Below are positions 1 through 8,637 of a stretch of 64,000 nt of DNA, piece after piece. The notes below the pieces were generated by a model, which was not told where the DNA came from, searched no databases, and saw only the letters and a program-made list of their open reading frames with translations. The stretch comes from Turneriella sp942492915 (GTDB taxonomy: Bacteria > Spirochaetota > Leptospiria > Turneriellales > Turneriellaceae). Numbering within the stretch: position 1 is the first letter of the stretch; each line of letters begins with the position of its first letter. Where the stretch lies: positions 1,488,001-1,552,000 of the forward strand of contig OW818662.1 of NCBI GenBank assembly GCA_942492915.1, in the 5' to 3' direction. Made by a program: the position numbers and the translations under genes.

Positions 1-1319
1 CAGTCTTTGCCAAATACGATGTACGGACGCAAATCGATGTGACGGGCTTCAATTTCAGAATCGATCATGGTAGGCGCGGTAGAAAGCGAGATCATCGGCT
101 GCGCAATGTAACCCCGCGGGTCAGTGAGGATCTTCTCTTTAAACTCGGCGCACTCGCTTTCGCTCGCATGCGGGCCGATCAGCATACCGTAGCCGCCTGC
201 GCCGTTCGCCGCCTTCACAACCATCTTGTCGATATTTTCGAGCACGTACTTGCGGTCATTTTCCCTGAAGCACAGGTAAGTCGGCACGTTGTTGATGAGT
301 GGCTCTTCGTTCAGGTAGTAGCGGATCATTTCTGGCACGTACGCATAGACCACCTTGTCGTCGGCAACTCCCGTGCCGGGCGCATTGGCCAGCGCAACGT
401 TACCTTTGCGATATGCCTTGAAAATTCCTGGCACACCGAGCAATGAATCCTTGCGAAACACCTGCGGATCAATGAACGTATCGTCGGTTCTGCGGTAGAT
501 CACATCGACCTGTTTTAATCCGCGAATCGTCTTCATATAAACCTTATCACCTTCGACGATGAGGTCTTTGTTCTCGACAAGCGCAATGCCCATTTGCTGC
601 GCCAGATACGAATGCTCAAAGTATGCAGAATTGTGAATTCCGGGGGTAAGCAGAGCGATTGTCGGGTTCGATTTATCGCTGAGGTAAGCGAGGGCCTGCC
701 GAAGCCTGAACGGATAGTTTGACACCGGCTTAATGCGCAGGTTTGAGAACAACTCGGGAAAAATCTGCTTCATGACTTCGCGGTTTTCGAGTACATAACT
801 GACACCCGACGGGCAGCGAAGGTTGTCTTCGAGCACCATGTATTTGCCGTCCTCGCCCCGTATCAAGTCGGTTCCTGAGATGTTGGTGAATATACCTTTC
901 GCGGGCTTAGCGTCGGCGCACTGCGGCAGATACCCGGGGCTCGATTCGATGACTTCACGCGCGATGATCTTGTCTTTGATGATCTGCTGCTTTCCATAGA
1001 TATCGTTCAGAAAAGCATTGAGCGCTAGCGTGCGCTGCACGAGCCCGCCTTCGAGGCCGGTCCATTCGTCGCTGCGTATGATGCGCGGTATAATATCAAA
1101 AGGGAGAATGCGGTCTTCTGCACCCTGCTCGCCGTACAGCGTGAACGTGATACCCGACGAAAACAATGCTTTTTCTGCGCGCGTCTTGCGCTTGACCAGC
1201 TCAGGCACACCGAGCGTCTGCAGGCGCGAACCCAGGCTCGCGTACTGCGGCCTTACGCCACCGTCTTTTGTCACCATTTCATCGAATGCCTTTGCAGGAC
1301 TGTACCGTTCCATCAGCAT
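1..1319 (-). CDS. Circularly permuted ATP-grasp protein (DUF404/DUF407), 3' end beyond the window
   Basis: This reading frame stays open from an ATG at 1319 to the left window edge, so about 439 residues are visible and the C-terminus is missing. It matches the circularly permuted ATP-grasp family that accompanies alpha-E and transglutaminase proteins. Recognisable stretches include ILPFDIIPRII, LEDNLRCPSGVSYVLENR, LLTPGIHNSAYFEHSYLA, DVIYRRTDD, and VKAANGAGGYGML near the visible end. ATP-grasp enzymes ligate a carboxylate to an amine through an acyl-phosphate; the substrate here is unknown. It lies 94 bases downstream of a transglutaminase gene on the same strand and is the last visible member of that run. 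It is a stand-alone paralogue of the N-terminal half of the protein at 2285-4825. The family call is firm; the reaction is inferred. Confidence 0.85.
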   Translation of the reverse strand, partial: MLMERYSPAKAFDEMVTKDGGVRPQYASLGSRLQTLGVPELVKRKTRAEKALFSSGITFTLYGEQGAEDRILPFDIIPRIIRSDEWTGLEGGLVQRTLALNAFLNDIYGKQQIIKDKIIAREVIESSPGYLPQCADAKPAKGIFTNISGTDLIRGEDGKYMVLEDNLRCPSGVSYVLENREVMKQIFPELFSNLRIKPVSNYPFRLRQALAYLSDKSNPTIALLTPGIHNSAYFEHSYLAQQMGIALVENKDLIVEGDKVYMKTIRGLKQVDVIYRRTDDTFIDPQVFRKDSLLGVPGIFKAYRKGNVALANAPGTGVADDKVVYAYVPEMIRYYLNEEPLINNVPTYLCFRENDRKYVLENIDKMVVKAANGAGGYGMLIGPHASESECAEFKEKILTDPRGYIAQPMISLSTAPTMIDSEIEARHIDLRPYIVFGKD

Positions 1320-1384
1320 AGATCCACCTTGAGCGAGAGGCTCAATAAATCTCAAGCAAAATGCATGCCAAGATTGAAGCGAGC

Positions 1385-1411
1385 CGGTAGTTGACGTTCA
1401 GGCAACTGCCG
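1385..1411. other. Intercistronic hairpin
   Basis: Two 9-base arms (CGGTAGTTG and CAACTGCCG) pair with one G-T wobble around a 9-base loop, immediately beyond the stop codon of the transglutaminase gene on the minus strand. No T-run follows, so it is not a canonical intrinsic terminator. It could be an mRNA-stability or processing element between this gene and the downstream ATP-grasp gene. Confidence 0.3.
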
Positions 1412-1413
1412 AC

Positions 1414-2292
1414 TCAGCCGATTCGGTGAACATCCACCTCGACTTTCAGCGTATGTTTGCCCCCGCCGAACAGAATACCTTTGAGGGGAGAAACGTCGCC
1501 GAAATCGCGGCCGCGCGCGGTAACAATAAATTCTTCGCTGATTGCTTTGCCATTCGTCGGATCGAAATCAAACCAGCCCTGACCCGGGACATAGATAGCG
1601 AACCATGCGTGGCTCGCATCACTGCCGCGCAGTTTCGGTTTGTCTTTCGGTGGAAAGGTCTCAATGTAGCCGCTCGTGTATTGCGCGGCCAGCCCGATTG
1701 ACCTGAGCGCGGCGATGCACAGGTGGGCGAAATCCTGACAGACGCCTGTACGCTTTTGATACACTTCGGCGAGCGGGGTCAGAATATTCGTCGACTTCTG
1801 TTCGTATTTAAATTCACGGTAGATGCGCATTGAAAAATCGAGCGCCGCCTGCAGAATGGGGCGGCCAGGAGTGAACGTCTCGCGCGCAAATGCCGCGAAC
1901 ATATCGGAGAGCGGAATAAATGCCGACGCGAGTACGAATTCCTGCGCGCGAATATCTGCCTCCCCTTGCGGGTTCTTCAGCGCTGCGACGGCGTCTTCCC
2001 ACGCAGGCGAATAAATGTCCGCCACGCTCTGCAGCGGCATTGTGATTACCTGCGTCTTGCCCACCACTTCGAGGGCGCTGTGAGCTTCTTCGACCGAAAA
2101 GTAATAGTACTTGTTGCCGAAATAATCCTGGTGTTGGTTGAGTATAGTCGGATACGGGCTCACAAATACGGAAGAATTTCTGCATGTCTGCCGGCTGTCG
2201 CTCTGCGGCGCAAGGTATGCAATGTTCTGGCAATGGTTTACCTTCTCGGTATACGTATAACGCGTTGTGTGCGTGACTTCGTACTCAGCCAT
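1414..2292 (-). CDS. Transglutaminase-like cysteine protease family protein
   Basis: A 292-residue soluble protein of the bacterial transglutaminase-like superfamily. The N-terminal beta region opens with a YEVTHTTRYTYTEKV stretch typical of the family. The catalytic triad is visible: Cys185 in GVCQDFAHL, His228 in SHAWFA and Asp244 in DFDPTN. These enzymes cleave or form amide bonds through a cysteine thioester. No signal peptide is seen, suggesting a cytoplasmic location. Its start overlaps the end of the ATP-grasp/alpha-E gene by 8 bases, which implies translational coupling. Transglutaminase, ATP-grasp and alpha-E genes occur together in many bacteria and have been proposed to form a peptide-tag or amide-ligation system; the substrate is not known. 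Confidence 0.9.
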   Translation of the reverse strand: MAEYEVTHTTRYTYTEKVNHCQNIAYLAPQSDSRQTCRNSSVFVSPYPTILNQHQDYFGNKYYYFSVEEAHSALEVVGKTQVITMPLQSVADIYSPAWEDAVAALKNPQGEADIRAQEFVLASAFIPLSDMFAAFARETFTPGRPILQAALDFSMRIYREFKYEQKSTNILTPLAEVYQKRTGVCQDFAHLCIAALRSIGLAAQYTSGYIETFPPKDKPKLRGSDASHAWFAIYVPGQGWFDFDPTNGKAISEEFIVTARGRDFGDVSPLKGILFGGGKHTLKVEVDVHRIG

Positions 2293-4825
2293 TCATTTCT
2301 CCGATGCGCACCTGCTCTTCAACATAAGTAAAATACGACTCGGTAATGCTGCGGTGCAGCTCTTCAAGACCGTCGCTCAGTGTATCGAGCCAGGGAGCTA
2401 GCCGCGACTCGGTCGCCCCGGCAGAGAAAATCTCCCGAATGTCGGTGATGCGGTAGGCCGTGTAAAGCTTCAGCGCGGCTTTTTCGGTAGGTGGGCGCGC
2501 ACCTTCTGAATTCGCAGGCAACATCGGCACCGCGTCGCGTATCTTCGCCAGCTGGTAACCGAGCGAGCGCGGGTTTGTTTCGTCATAGAGCAGAATATCG
2601 AGTACCGAATCGGTCTCTATGCGGTGACGGTACCGCCGGGTGTACGTGATACGAATATCATTGATGTTGAGCAGGTTCTCGACCATGAATTTGTCATAAA
2701 GATTACCCAATGCGAGGTACGCCTTGAGTACCCGCACCGAAAATGTCGCGCGTTCGATGCGTCTGCCCAGTTCGAGAAAATACCAGCCGACTTCCCGGCT
2801 CATGTTTTCTTGCGACAGACCAGAAATAGATGACAGGTATATAACAACATCGAACAGGTGAGCGTGCTGCACCGAAAGTACCATCGAGGCATAGGGCGGC
2901 GCTTCAAGCTGCGAAATGACCCGACGCATATCGTCTGAAAGGCTCTCACGCAGGTTACGTGACGAACGAATCAGTGCGAGAATATTGTAGCGTACGCTGC
3001 CCTGCGCGGTGCTATCGTAAATCAATCGGTTGAGTTCTTTCTCAGGGCGCTGCAGCAAATCTACCGCATCGTCTCCGAGAAATCCCGGATATTCGGCGGT
3101 AACATGCGTCACCATTTTGAGTAGCTTCGCAATATCTTCGGCGCCCGCACTGTCTTCTATCTGCGTAACGCGCGCGATCACGTTCTTCAGCAGCCGCGAC
3201 AGGTTTTCTGCGCGCTCGGCGTAACGCGCCATCCAGAAAATATTGTCAGCGATGCGGCTCGGTACACCGCCCGTTGACTTTCGCGAAATGCGCGTCTCGA
3301 CCGCATTCTGCCTGAGCAGCGAAACATCTTTTTGCGGCTCGGAAGCCAAAATCCAGATGTCTTTGCTACCTGCCCCGCTTTGGTTGGTGACGATGAGTTC
3401 ATCGGTGCGCGTCGAAACGCGCGCAAGTCCGCCGGGCATCACCTGGTATCCCGATTCTGACGCGACCTGAAACGTTCTGATGACACACTTGCCCGCGACC
3501 ATACGGTTATTCTGGTCGAGTACAGGCGTCGAAGAACCGGGAACAATTTCCTGCGCTATGTACCCGGCCGGGGTCGCATTCATGCGCGCGGTTAGCGCCT
3601 CGACTTCGTCGCGCGAGAGTTGCGCGGGATATATATGGTTTGTATTGCCGGCGCGCGCACTGGGCTTAATCACAAACCGGTTCAAGTCGCGCATTACTTC
3701 GGCACGATGCGCCGCGTCCCCGAGATAATAAGTTTCTGTGTTCGGAAGAATCATCTCTTCGCCAAAATAAAACTTGCAGAGCGCCGGAAAATATGCCATG
3801 AGCGACCGGTTTTCCAGCACGGCAGAACCGAGTGGATTGACCACCGCAACGTTTCCTGAACGCACAGACTCAATGAGTCCCGGCACCCCCAAAAGCGAAT
3901 CGCCTTTGAGCTCCAAAGGATCGAGAAATATATCATCGGTACGGCGAAAGATCACATCGACCTGCTGGTGTCCCTCTACCGTCTTTATGTAAACGCGGTT
4001 GTTTCTGACCGTGAGGTCGGTCGCCTGCGCGAGAGTGTAGCCGAGGTACCCTGCGAGGTAAACGTGCTCGAAATACGTCTCGTTTTCAGGCCCGGGCGTC
4101 AGCAGCACTACCACCGGCTCTTGGTTGGGGCTATTGCGCACCTGCCTGGCGAGCGTCTTTCGCAGCGACCGAAAGAAGATCGCGACCCTGTGCACTTCGC
4201 TGTCGCGATACAAACTCGGGAAAACGCGCGAAAGTACGATTCGGTTTTCAAGCGAATATCCCGTGCCCGACGGTGCCTGTGCGCGGTCGCCGATGACCAC
4301 AAATGTGCCATCGGCGCGGCGCGCGAGGTCGCTCGAGAAGAAGATGAGTTCTCTGTCACGGCTCTGGTAGAGTCCGCTGCACTGCCTCAGAAATCCCTGC
4401 GCCGAGTAGACGACTTCGGGTGGTACGATGCGGTCAAAGAGAAGCCGGCGCGAACCGTACAGATCTTTGAAAAGAGCATTCAGCAGTTCTCCGCGCTGCA
4501 CGAGCCCGCGCTCAAGCGCGCTGAACTCGCTGCTTTCCATCAAAAAAGGCATGAGGTCAAGCGACCAAAGCCGTTCGGTCTCTTCGGGGCTGCCGTACAC
4601 GTTGTAGGTAACGCCGTTCTCGCGCAGAAGCCGCGTCAGCTCTTTGCGCCTCAGCGCCATCTCAGTTTCGCCGATCTCTTCGTACGAATTCAGAATGAAG
4701 CGGTATTTTTCGCGCGGAAAACCCTTCTGGTCGAGCAGTTCATCATACGCTCCTGGAATCGGGGTATAGCCCTGCACCGGGCTCGTAGGTCGCATTTCGA
4801 CGGGTGTCACGGTATCGGTTTGCAT
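2285..4825 (-). CDS. Circularly permuted ATP-grasp fused to alpha-E domain (DUF404-DUF407-DUF403)
   Basis: An 846-residue fusion. Residues of about 80-490 are a circularly permuted ATP-grasp domain, with ILPNTETYYLGD, RFVIKPSARAGNT and VIFRRTDDIFLDPLELKGD. After a short linker, an alpha-helical alpha-E (DUF403) domain starts around residue 520 with SRIADNIFWMARYAERAENL and runs to the C-terminus. In most genomes these two domains are separate adjacent genes; fusion supports a physical complex. The ATG at 4825 lies 6 bases after the upstream transglutaminase-DUF2126 stop codon, and the 3' end overlaps the next transglutaminase gene. No membrane segment is apparent. The probable role, inferred from family knowledge, is ATP-dependent amide ligation, possibly of a peptide made or trimmed by the neighbouring transglutaminases. 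Confidence 0.9.
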   Translation of the reverse strand: MQTDTVTPVEMRPTSPVQGYTPIPGAYDELLDQKGFPREKYRFILNSYEEIGETEMALRRKELTRLLRENGVTYNVYGSPEETERLWSLDLMPFLMESSEFSALERGLVQRGELLNALFKDLYGSRRLLFDRIVPPEVVYSAQGFLRQCSGLYQSRDRELIFFSSDLARRADGTFVVIGDRAQAPSGTGYSLENRIVLSRVFPSLYRDSEVHRVAIFFRSLRKTLARQVRNSPNQEPVVVLLTPGPENETYFEHVYLAGYLGYTLAQATDLTVRNNRVYIKTVEGHQQVDVIFRRTDDIFLDPLELKGDSLLGVPGLIESVRSGNVAVVNPLGSAVLENRSLMAYFPALCKFYFGEEMILPNTETYYLGDAAHRAEVMRDLNRFVIKPSARAGNTNHIYPAQLSRDEVEALTARMNATPAGYIAQEIVPGSSTPVLDQNNRMVAGKCVIRTFQVASESGYQVMPGGLARVSTRTDELIVTNQSGAGSKDIWILASEPQKDVSLLRQNAVETRISRKSTGGVPSRIADNIFWMARYAERAENLSRLLKNVIARVTQIEDSAGAEDIAKLLKMVTHVTAEYPGFLGDDAVDLLQRPEKELNRLIYDSTAQGSVRYNILALIRSSRNLRESLSDDMRRVISQLEAPPYASMVLSVQHAHLFDVVIYLSSISGLSQENMSREVGWYFLELGRRIERATFSVRVLKAYLALGNLYDKFMVENLLNINDIRITYTRRYRHRIETDSVLDILLYDETNPRSLGYQLAKIRDAVPMLPANSEGARPPTEKAALKLYTAYRITDIREIFSAGATESRLAPWLDTLSDGLEELHRSITESYFTYVEEQVRIGEMNG

Positions 4826-4831
4826 GGTCTC

Positions 4832-7800
4832 TCAGCCCAACCGTAGGTCAAGCGTATGCGGATATTCAGCGTGAATAAGTGGTTTGGGCGGGGATCTGGG
4901 ATATTCCGCCTGTTCCCTGAATCGTGACAACCTGCGACTTTCCGCTTCGTACGAATTCACCGGGTAAGTATCATATGACCTTCCCCCTGGGTGCGCAACA
5001 TGGTAGCTGAAGCCCGCGACATATTTTTTGACCGAACGGTCGTATAGTGCAAAATTGAGCGGTGCATGCACCGGTATCGTCGGGTGCAGCGTAAAAGGCG
5101 GAGCCCAGGCTTTGAACACTATGCCTGCGACGTGGCAATGCCGGTGCGCAACGTGAACCAGCGGAACGCTAAAACCATTGCACGTCACTTCGAAACGGGC
5201 GGTATCGAACCCTTGTACCAGAAGCTGCACGCGTTCGACAGCGCTGTCGACCGAACGCGAGACTCCCCCATTCACCATTTCTTCGCCGAGCACGTGCCAG
5301 GGTTCGAGAGCCATGCGCAGCTCAAACTGCATGTCTTCATAGGCGTAACGGCCATAAAGGGGAAAACGAAACTCATAGAATGGCTCAAAGAAATAGTCGT
5401 TCAAAGAAAAACCCGCGCTCCGTAGCTCTTGCAGAACACGGCGCATATCGTCTTCTATATAGACAGGCAACAGCCATTTGTCGCGCAAACTGCCGCCCCA
5501 GCGAATCAGCTCATGCCTATACGGTTCGTGCCAAAACATCAGCAGCAGAGCTGCGACCAAAAACTGCTGCGTCACGCTCATGCGGTAGTGCGGTGGCATT
5601 TCGAACCCTCTGAGCTCCACCAGACCTAACCTACCCGTCGCTGAACCAGGTGCATAAAGTTTGTCGATCGAAATCTCAGTGCGGTGCGTGTTGCCGGTAA
5701 TGTCGACGAGAACGTTGCGCATCGTGCGATCAATCTGCCAAGGCGGCGATTTCTCGTGACGACGTAGCTCTTGCAGAGCGATTTCGGCTTCAAAGAGGTT
5801 CGCATCGCGCGCTTCATCGATGCGCGGCGCCTGCGAAGTCGGCCCGATAAACATGCCGCTGAACAGGTACGAAAGCGACGGATGGTTCTGCCAGTAGGCA
5901 ACTACGGACGCCAAGAGATCAGCACGGCGCAAGAACGGGCTATCTGCGGGGTTCAGAGCGCCGACGGTGATGTGGTTACCACCGCCCGTCGCTGACGGGC
6001 GCCCGTCGAGCATGTAACGATCGGTAGTAAGGCCGAGTTTTTCTGCTTCATCGTAGATAACCTGCGTTTTCGCGGCGGCCTCTTTCATCGACGTCGAAGG
6101 AAACAGATTCACCTCAATGACGCCCGGGTCCGGGGTGATGCGAAAAAAGCCAAGCCGACCGTCTTTGGGGGGTTCGTACCCCTCGAGGTGCACGCAGAGC
6201 TGCTGTTTCGCAGCAACCTGCTCGATCAGACTCACCAGGATGATGAATTCATCGACAGTATTCAGCGGAGGCAGAAACACCCAAAGCTTTTTATCTCTGA
6301 TTTCAACGCACAGAAACGTGCGCACTGCCTCTTCGCGTTTTTCGCCGACTTTTGCGACCTTATGCTTCTTACGATCGAGAGGGTCTTCGATCGGGTCGAT
6401 TTCATTGATCGTCGAAATCGAGGCGAGCGGAAGCCTGAGTCCCATCGGTGAATCGCCGGGAATCAGAGACAAAAATCCGCGACGAAATTCGATATTGGCG
6501 CTTTGCCAAAGCTGGCGCGTCGCGTTGTATCTGAGCGGCAAGGTAAACCCAACTGGTTTCGTGAGTCCCTGGTCGAGTACACGCAAAAGGCGGCGCCGTT
6601 CGATTTCTTCGAATGAACTGCCTTCAATGATGCGATCAAATTCAGGCGGTAACTTTGATTCTGCGTGCAGGTAATATGCAGGGTCTTCATACGCGCGGCC
6701 GATACATTCGGGTGGCAGCGACAGCGCAGCAGCGAGACCGGTAATGAACGCCTCTGCATCCGCCAATTGTAGGGGACGCACCGGCGCGCCTTCGCCTATA
6801 CCTAAAAGTTTCAGATCGTTCCACAGTGCTGAGCCGTCGCGCAGCCAAAAGCAGTCAAGCGACCAGCGTGGCAAAGGTTCCCCTGGGTACCATTTGCCCT
6901 GCGATCGCAAAATGATGCCTCCGGCGCAGTAGATGCCGTAGAGTTTTTCGAGCAGCGCCTCGCTCAGCCGGTATTTGTCATCGCCGAGCGCATCGTAGTT
7001 CCACTGCCGGCTCTCGCGGTCACTCGCCGAAACGAAAGTCGGTTCGCCGCCAATCGAAAGCCGCAGGTCAGATTTTTTGAGAGCCTTGTCGATACTTTCG
7101 CCGACCTCGCGAATTTCTTTCCATACTTCTTCGGTATACGGTTTACTGACGCGCGGAGTCTCGCTGAGGCGAGTGACGTGCATCTCAAAATGCAGAGTAG
7201 AGCTGCAGGGTTCTGTAAACCCAAGAATCGCTGCGGCACTTTCAGGTTCCGGAGTTGCAGCCAGGGGAATATGCCCTTCGGCTGCAAGCAGTCCTGAGGT
7301 GGCGTCGAGCCCGACCCAGCCTGCCCCCGGAATAAATGCCTCGGCCCATGCGTGCAGGTCGGTGAAATCGCTCACGGGACCTTGTTCGCCCCCGGTAGCC
7401 ACAGTATCTGCTTTCAGCTGTATGAGATAGCCCGAAACAAAGCGCGCCGCGATACCAAAATGGCGTAGCAACTGCACGAGCAAGAAGGCACTATCGCGGC
7501 ACGACCCTGAGCCCTGCCCGAGCGTCTCGTGCACTGTCTGCACGCCCGGCTCGAGGCGAATGACATAATTCACCTTCTGCCGCACGTGGTGATTGATGCC
7601 GACAAGAAAATCGACCATGGTCAGCCCATCACCACGGAAACCTGCGGCGAATTCTGCAAGCTCGGGTACCGAATCAGAAACCGTAAGGTAAGGCTTGAGT
7701 TCGTGCGCGAGTTTTGGTTCGTATTGAAAGGGATAGCGCTCCGCATATTCTTCGGTAAAGAAGTCAAACGGATTATAGACCTTGATGTGCGCCACCAGCT

Positions 7801-8035
7801 CTACGCGAACGCTCAGCTTCTGCGCTTTCTCGGGAAAAACCAGTCTCGCCTGCCAGTTGGCAAACGGGTCTTGCTGCCAGTTGAGAAACTGTTTTTCGGG
7901 GGCGACGCTGAGTGAATACGATTCGATGTGCGTGCGGCAGTGCGGCGCGGGCCTCAGGCGCACTACGTGTGGCGACAAGGCGACAGGCCTGTCGTACGTA
8001 TACTCTGTCAGGTGGGTGAGGCTGACTCGTATCAC
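4832..8035 (-). CDS. Transglutaminase-like domain fused to DUF2126
   Basis: A protein of about 1067 residues. The N-terminal 260 residues form a transglutaminase-like domain whose triad is visible as Cys179 (GSGSCRDSA), His228 (DLHAWAE) and Asp244 (GLDATSG). The rest is the large DUF2126 region, beginning with DLRLSIGGEPTFVS and containing DGRPSATGGGNHITVG. DUF2126 is found with transglutaminase/ATP-grasp clusters and has been grouped with putative amidoligases; its activity is unproven. I chose the GTG at 8035 because a GAGGA motif sits about 8 bases upstream and the protein then begins MIRVSLTHLTEYTYDRPV, as expected for the family. TTG codons at 8065 and 8053 are alternatives. It is followed after 6 bases by the ATP-grasp/alpha-E gene. 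Confidence 0.88.
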   Translation of the reverse strand: MIRVSLTHLTEYTYDRPVALSPHVVRLRPAPHCRTHIESYSLSVAPEKQFLNWQQDPFANWQARLVFPEKAQKLSVRVELVAHIKVYNPFDFFTEEYAERYPFQYEPKLAHELKPYLTVSDSVPELAEFAAGFRGDGLTMVDFLVGINHHVRQKVNYVIRLEPGVQTVHETLGQGSGSCRDSAFLLVQLLRHFGIAARFVSGYLIQLKADTVATGGEQGPVSDFTDLHAWAEAFIPGAGWVGLDATSGLLAAEGHIPLAATPEPESAAAILGFTEPCSSTLHFEMHVTRLSETPRVSKPYTEEVWKEIREVGESIDKALKKSDLRLSIGGEPTFVSASDRESRQWNYDALGDDKYRLSEALLEKLYGIYCAGGIILRSQGKWYPGEPLPRWSLDCFWLRDGSALWNDLKLLGIGEGAPVRPLQLADAEAFITGLAAALSLPPECIGRAYEDPAYYLHAESKLPPEFDRIIEGSSFEEIERRRLLRVLDQGLTKPVGFTLPLRYNATRQLWQSANIEFRRGFLSLIPGDSPMGLRLPLASISTINEIDPIEDPLDRKKHKVAKVGEKREEAVRTFLCVEIRDKKLWVFLPPLNTVDEFIILVSLIEQVAAKQQLCVHLEGYEPPKDGRLGFFRITPDPGVIEVNLFPSTSMKEAAAKTQVIYDEAEKLGLTTDRYMLDGRPSATGGGNHITVGALNPADSPFLRRADLLASVVAYWQNHPSLSYLFSGMFIGPTSQAPRIDEARDANLFEAEIALQELRRHEKSPPWQIDRTMRNVLVDITGNTHRTEISIDKLYAPGSATGRLGLVELRGFEMPPHYRMSVTQQFLVAALLLMFWHEPYRHELIRWGGSLRDKWLLPVYIEDDMRRVLQELRSAGFSLNDYFFEPFYEFRFPLYGRYAYEDMQFELRMALEPWHVLGEEMVNGGVSRSVDSAVERVQLLVQGFDTARFEVTCNGFSVPLVHVAHRHCHVAGIVFKAWAPPFTLHPTIPVHAPLNFALYDRSVKKYVAGFSYHVAHPGGRSYDTYPVNSYEAESRRLSRFREQAEYPRSPPKPLIHAEYPHTLDLRLG

Positions 8036-8121
8036 TGCTAAATCCTCATGCAAAGTTGATGCCAAGTTTTTTCACTGGGCACCAGCAGTGCATAGCCCTG
8101 TCTTCCCCGCACACGCATCAT

Positions 8122-8637
8122 TTAACGCGCCTTACCCAGATGCAGTTTGAGTCGTCGCACCAGTTTTTCTTCTTCAGCAGAGAGCTTTCGCCCTTCGAGA
8201 GCCTTGAGTCGCGAGCGCGCCTCAGGCAGTTGGCCGGCGGCAGCAGCGGCTAACACGGCCTCGATCGCGTCGCTGTTACTCGTTCTCTGCGGGCGTCGCC
8301 CTGCGGCGTCTGCAAGCAGTGCACGGCGGATTTCAGGTTCGGCTTCCGTTGCGCGCTTAAAGATTAAACAGCCGTGACCGGTTAGCGAACCTTCGGCTGA
8401 AAAGAGATACCAAACCGCGTCGGCACAGACAGGCGTCGGTAACTGCGGTGAACTTTGATATAGAACACCTGATCGCACGCTTTCGATATCAACACCCTGA
8501 AGACGGCGCTGTAAGAAGGCGCGTATTTCACCCGGCAGTTTTCCGTCGGTCGACGCGAGCAGCAGACGCGCTGCGCCCGGTTCAGCCGCTAGAGCAGCGC
8601 TGCCGGCGAAAACGATGATGAATACAATGCGGCGCAT
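8122..8637 (-). CDS. Small exported protein of unknown function
   Basis: A 171-residue protein with a clear N-terminal signal peptide (MRRIVFIIVFAGSAALAAEP) and presumably periplasmic. The mature part has two cysteines (around PTPVCADAVW and TGHGCLIF) that could form a disulphide, and a Lys/Arg-rich helical C-terminus. No family is recognised. Its ATG overlaps the stop codon of the alpha-2-macroglobulin gene by one base (TAATG), a strong sign of translational coupling, and the transglutaminase-DUF2126 gene follows after about 86 bases. The position suggests a dedicated accessory factor, partner or substrate for the macroglobulin; that is inference only. Confidence 0.7.
   Translation of the reverse strand: MRRIVFIIVFAGSAALAAEPGAARLLLASTDGKLPGEIRAFLQRRLQGVDIESVRSGVLYQSSPQLPTPVCADAVWYLFSAEGSLTGHGCLIFKRATEAEPEIRRALLADAAGRRPQRTSNSDAIEAVLAAAAAGQLPEARSRLKALEGRKLSAEEEKLVRRLKLHLGKAR

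Noticed and set aside
3968..4846. A 292-residue open frame on the plus strand
   Set aside because: It is antisense to the ATP-grasp/alpha-E gene, whose motifs are clear, and shows no recognisable domain or start signals.
6117..6674. A 185-residue plus-strand frame
   Set aside because: Antisense to the DUF2126 region; a composition shadow.
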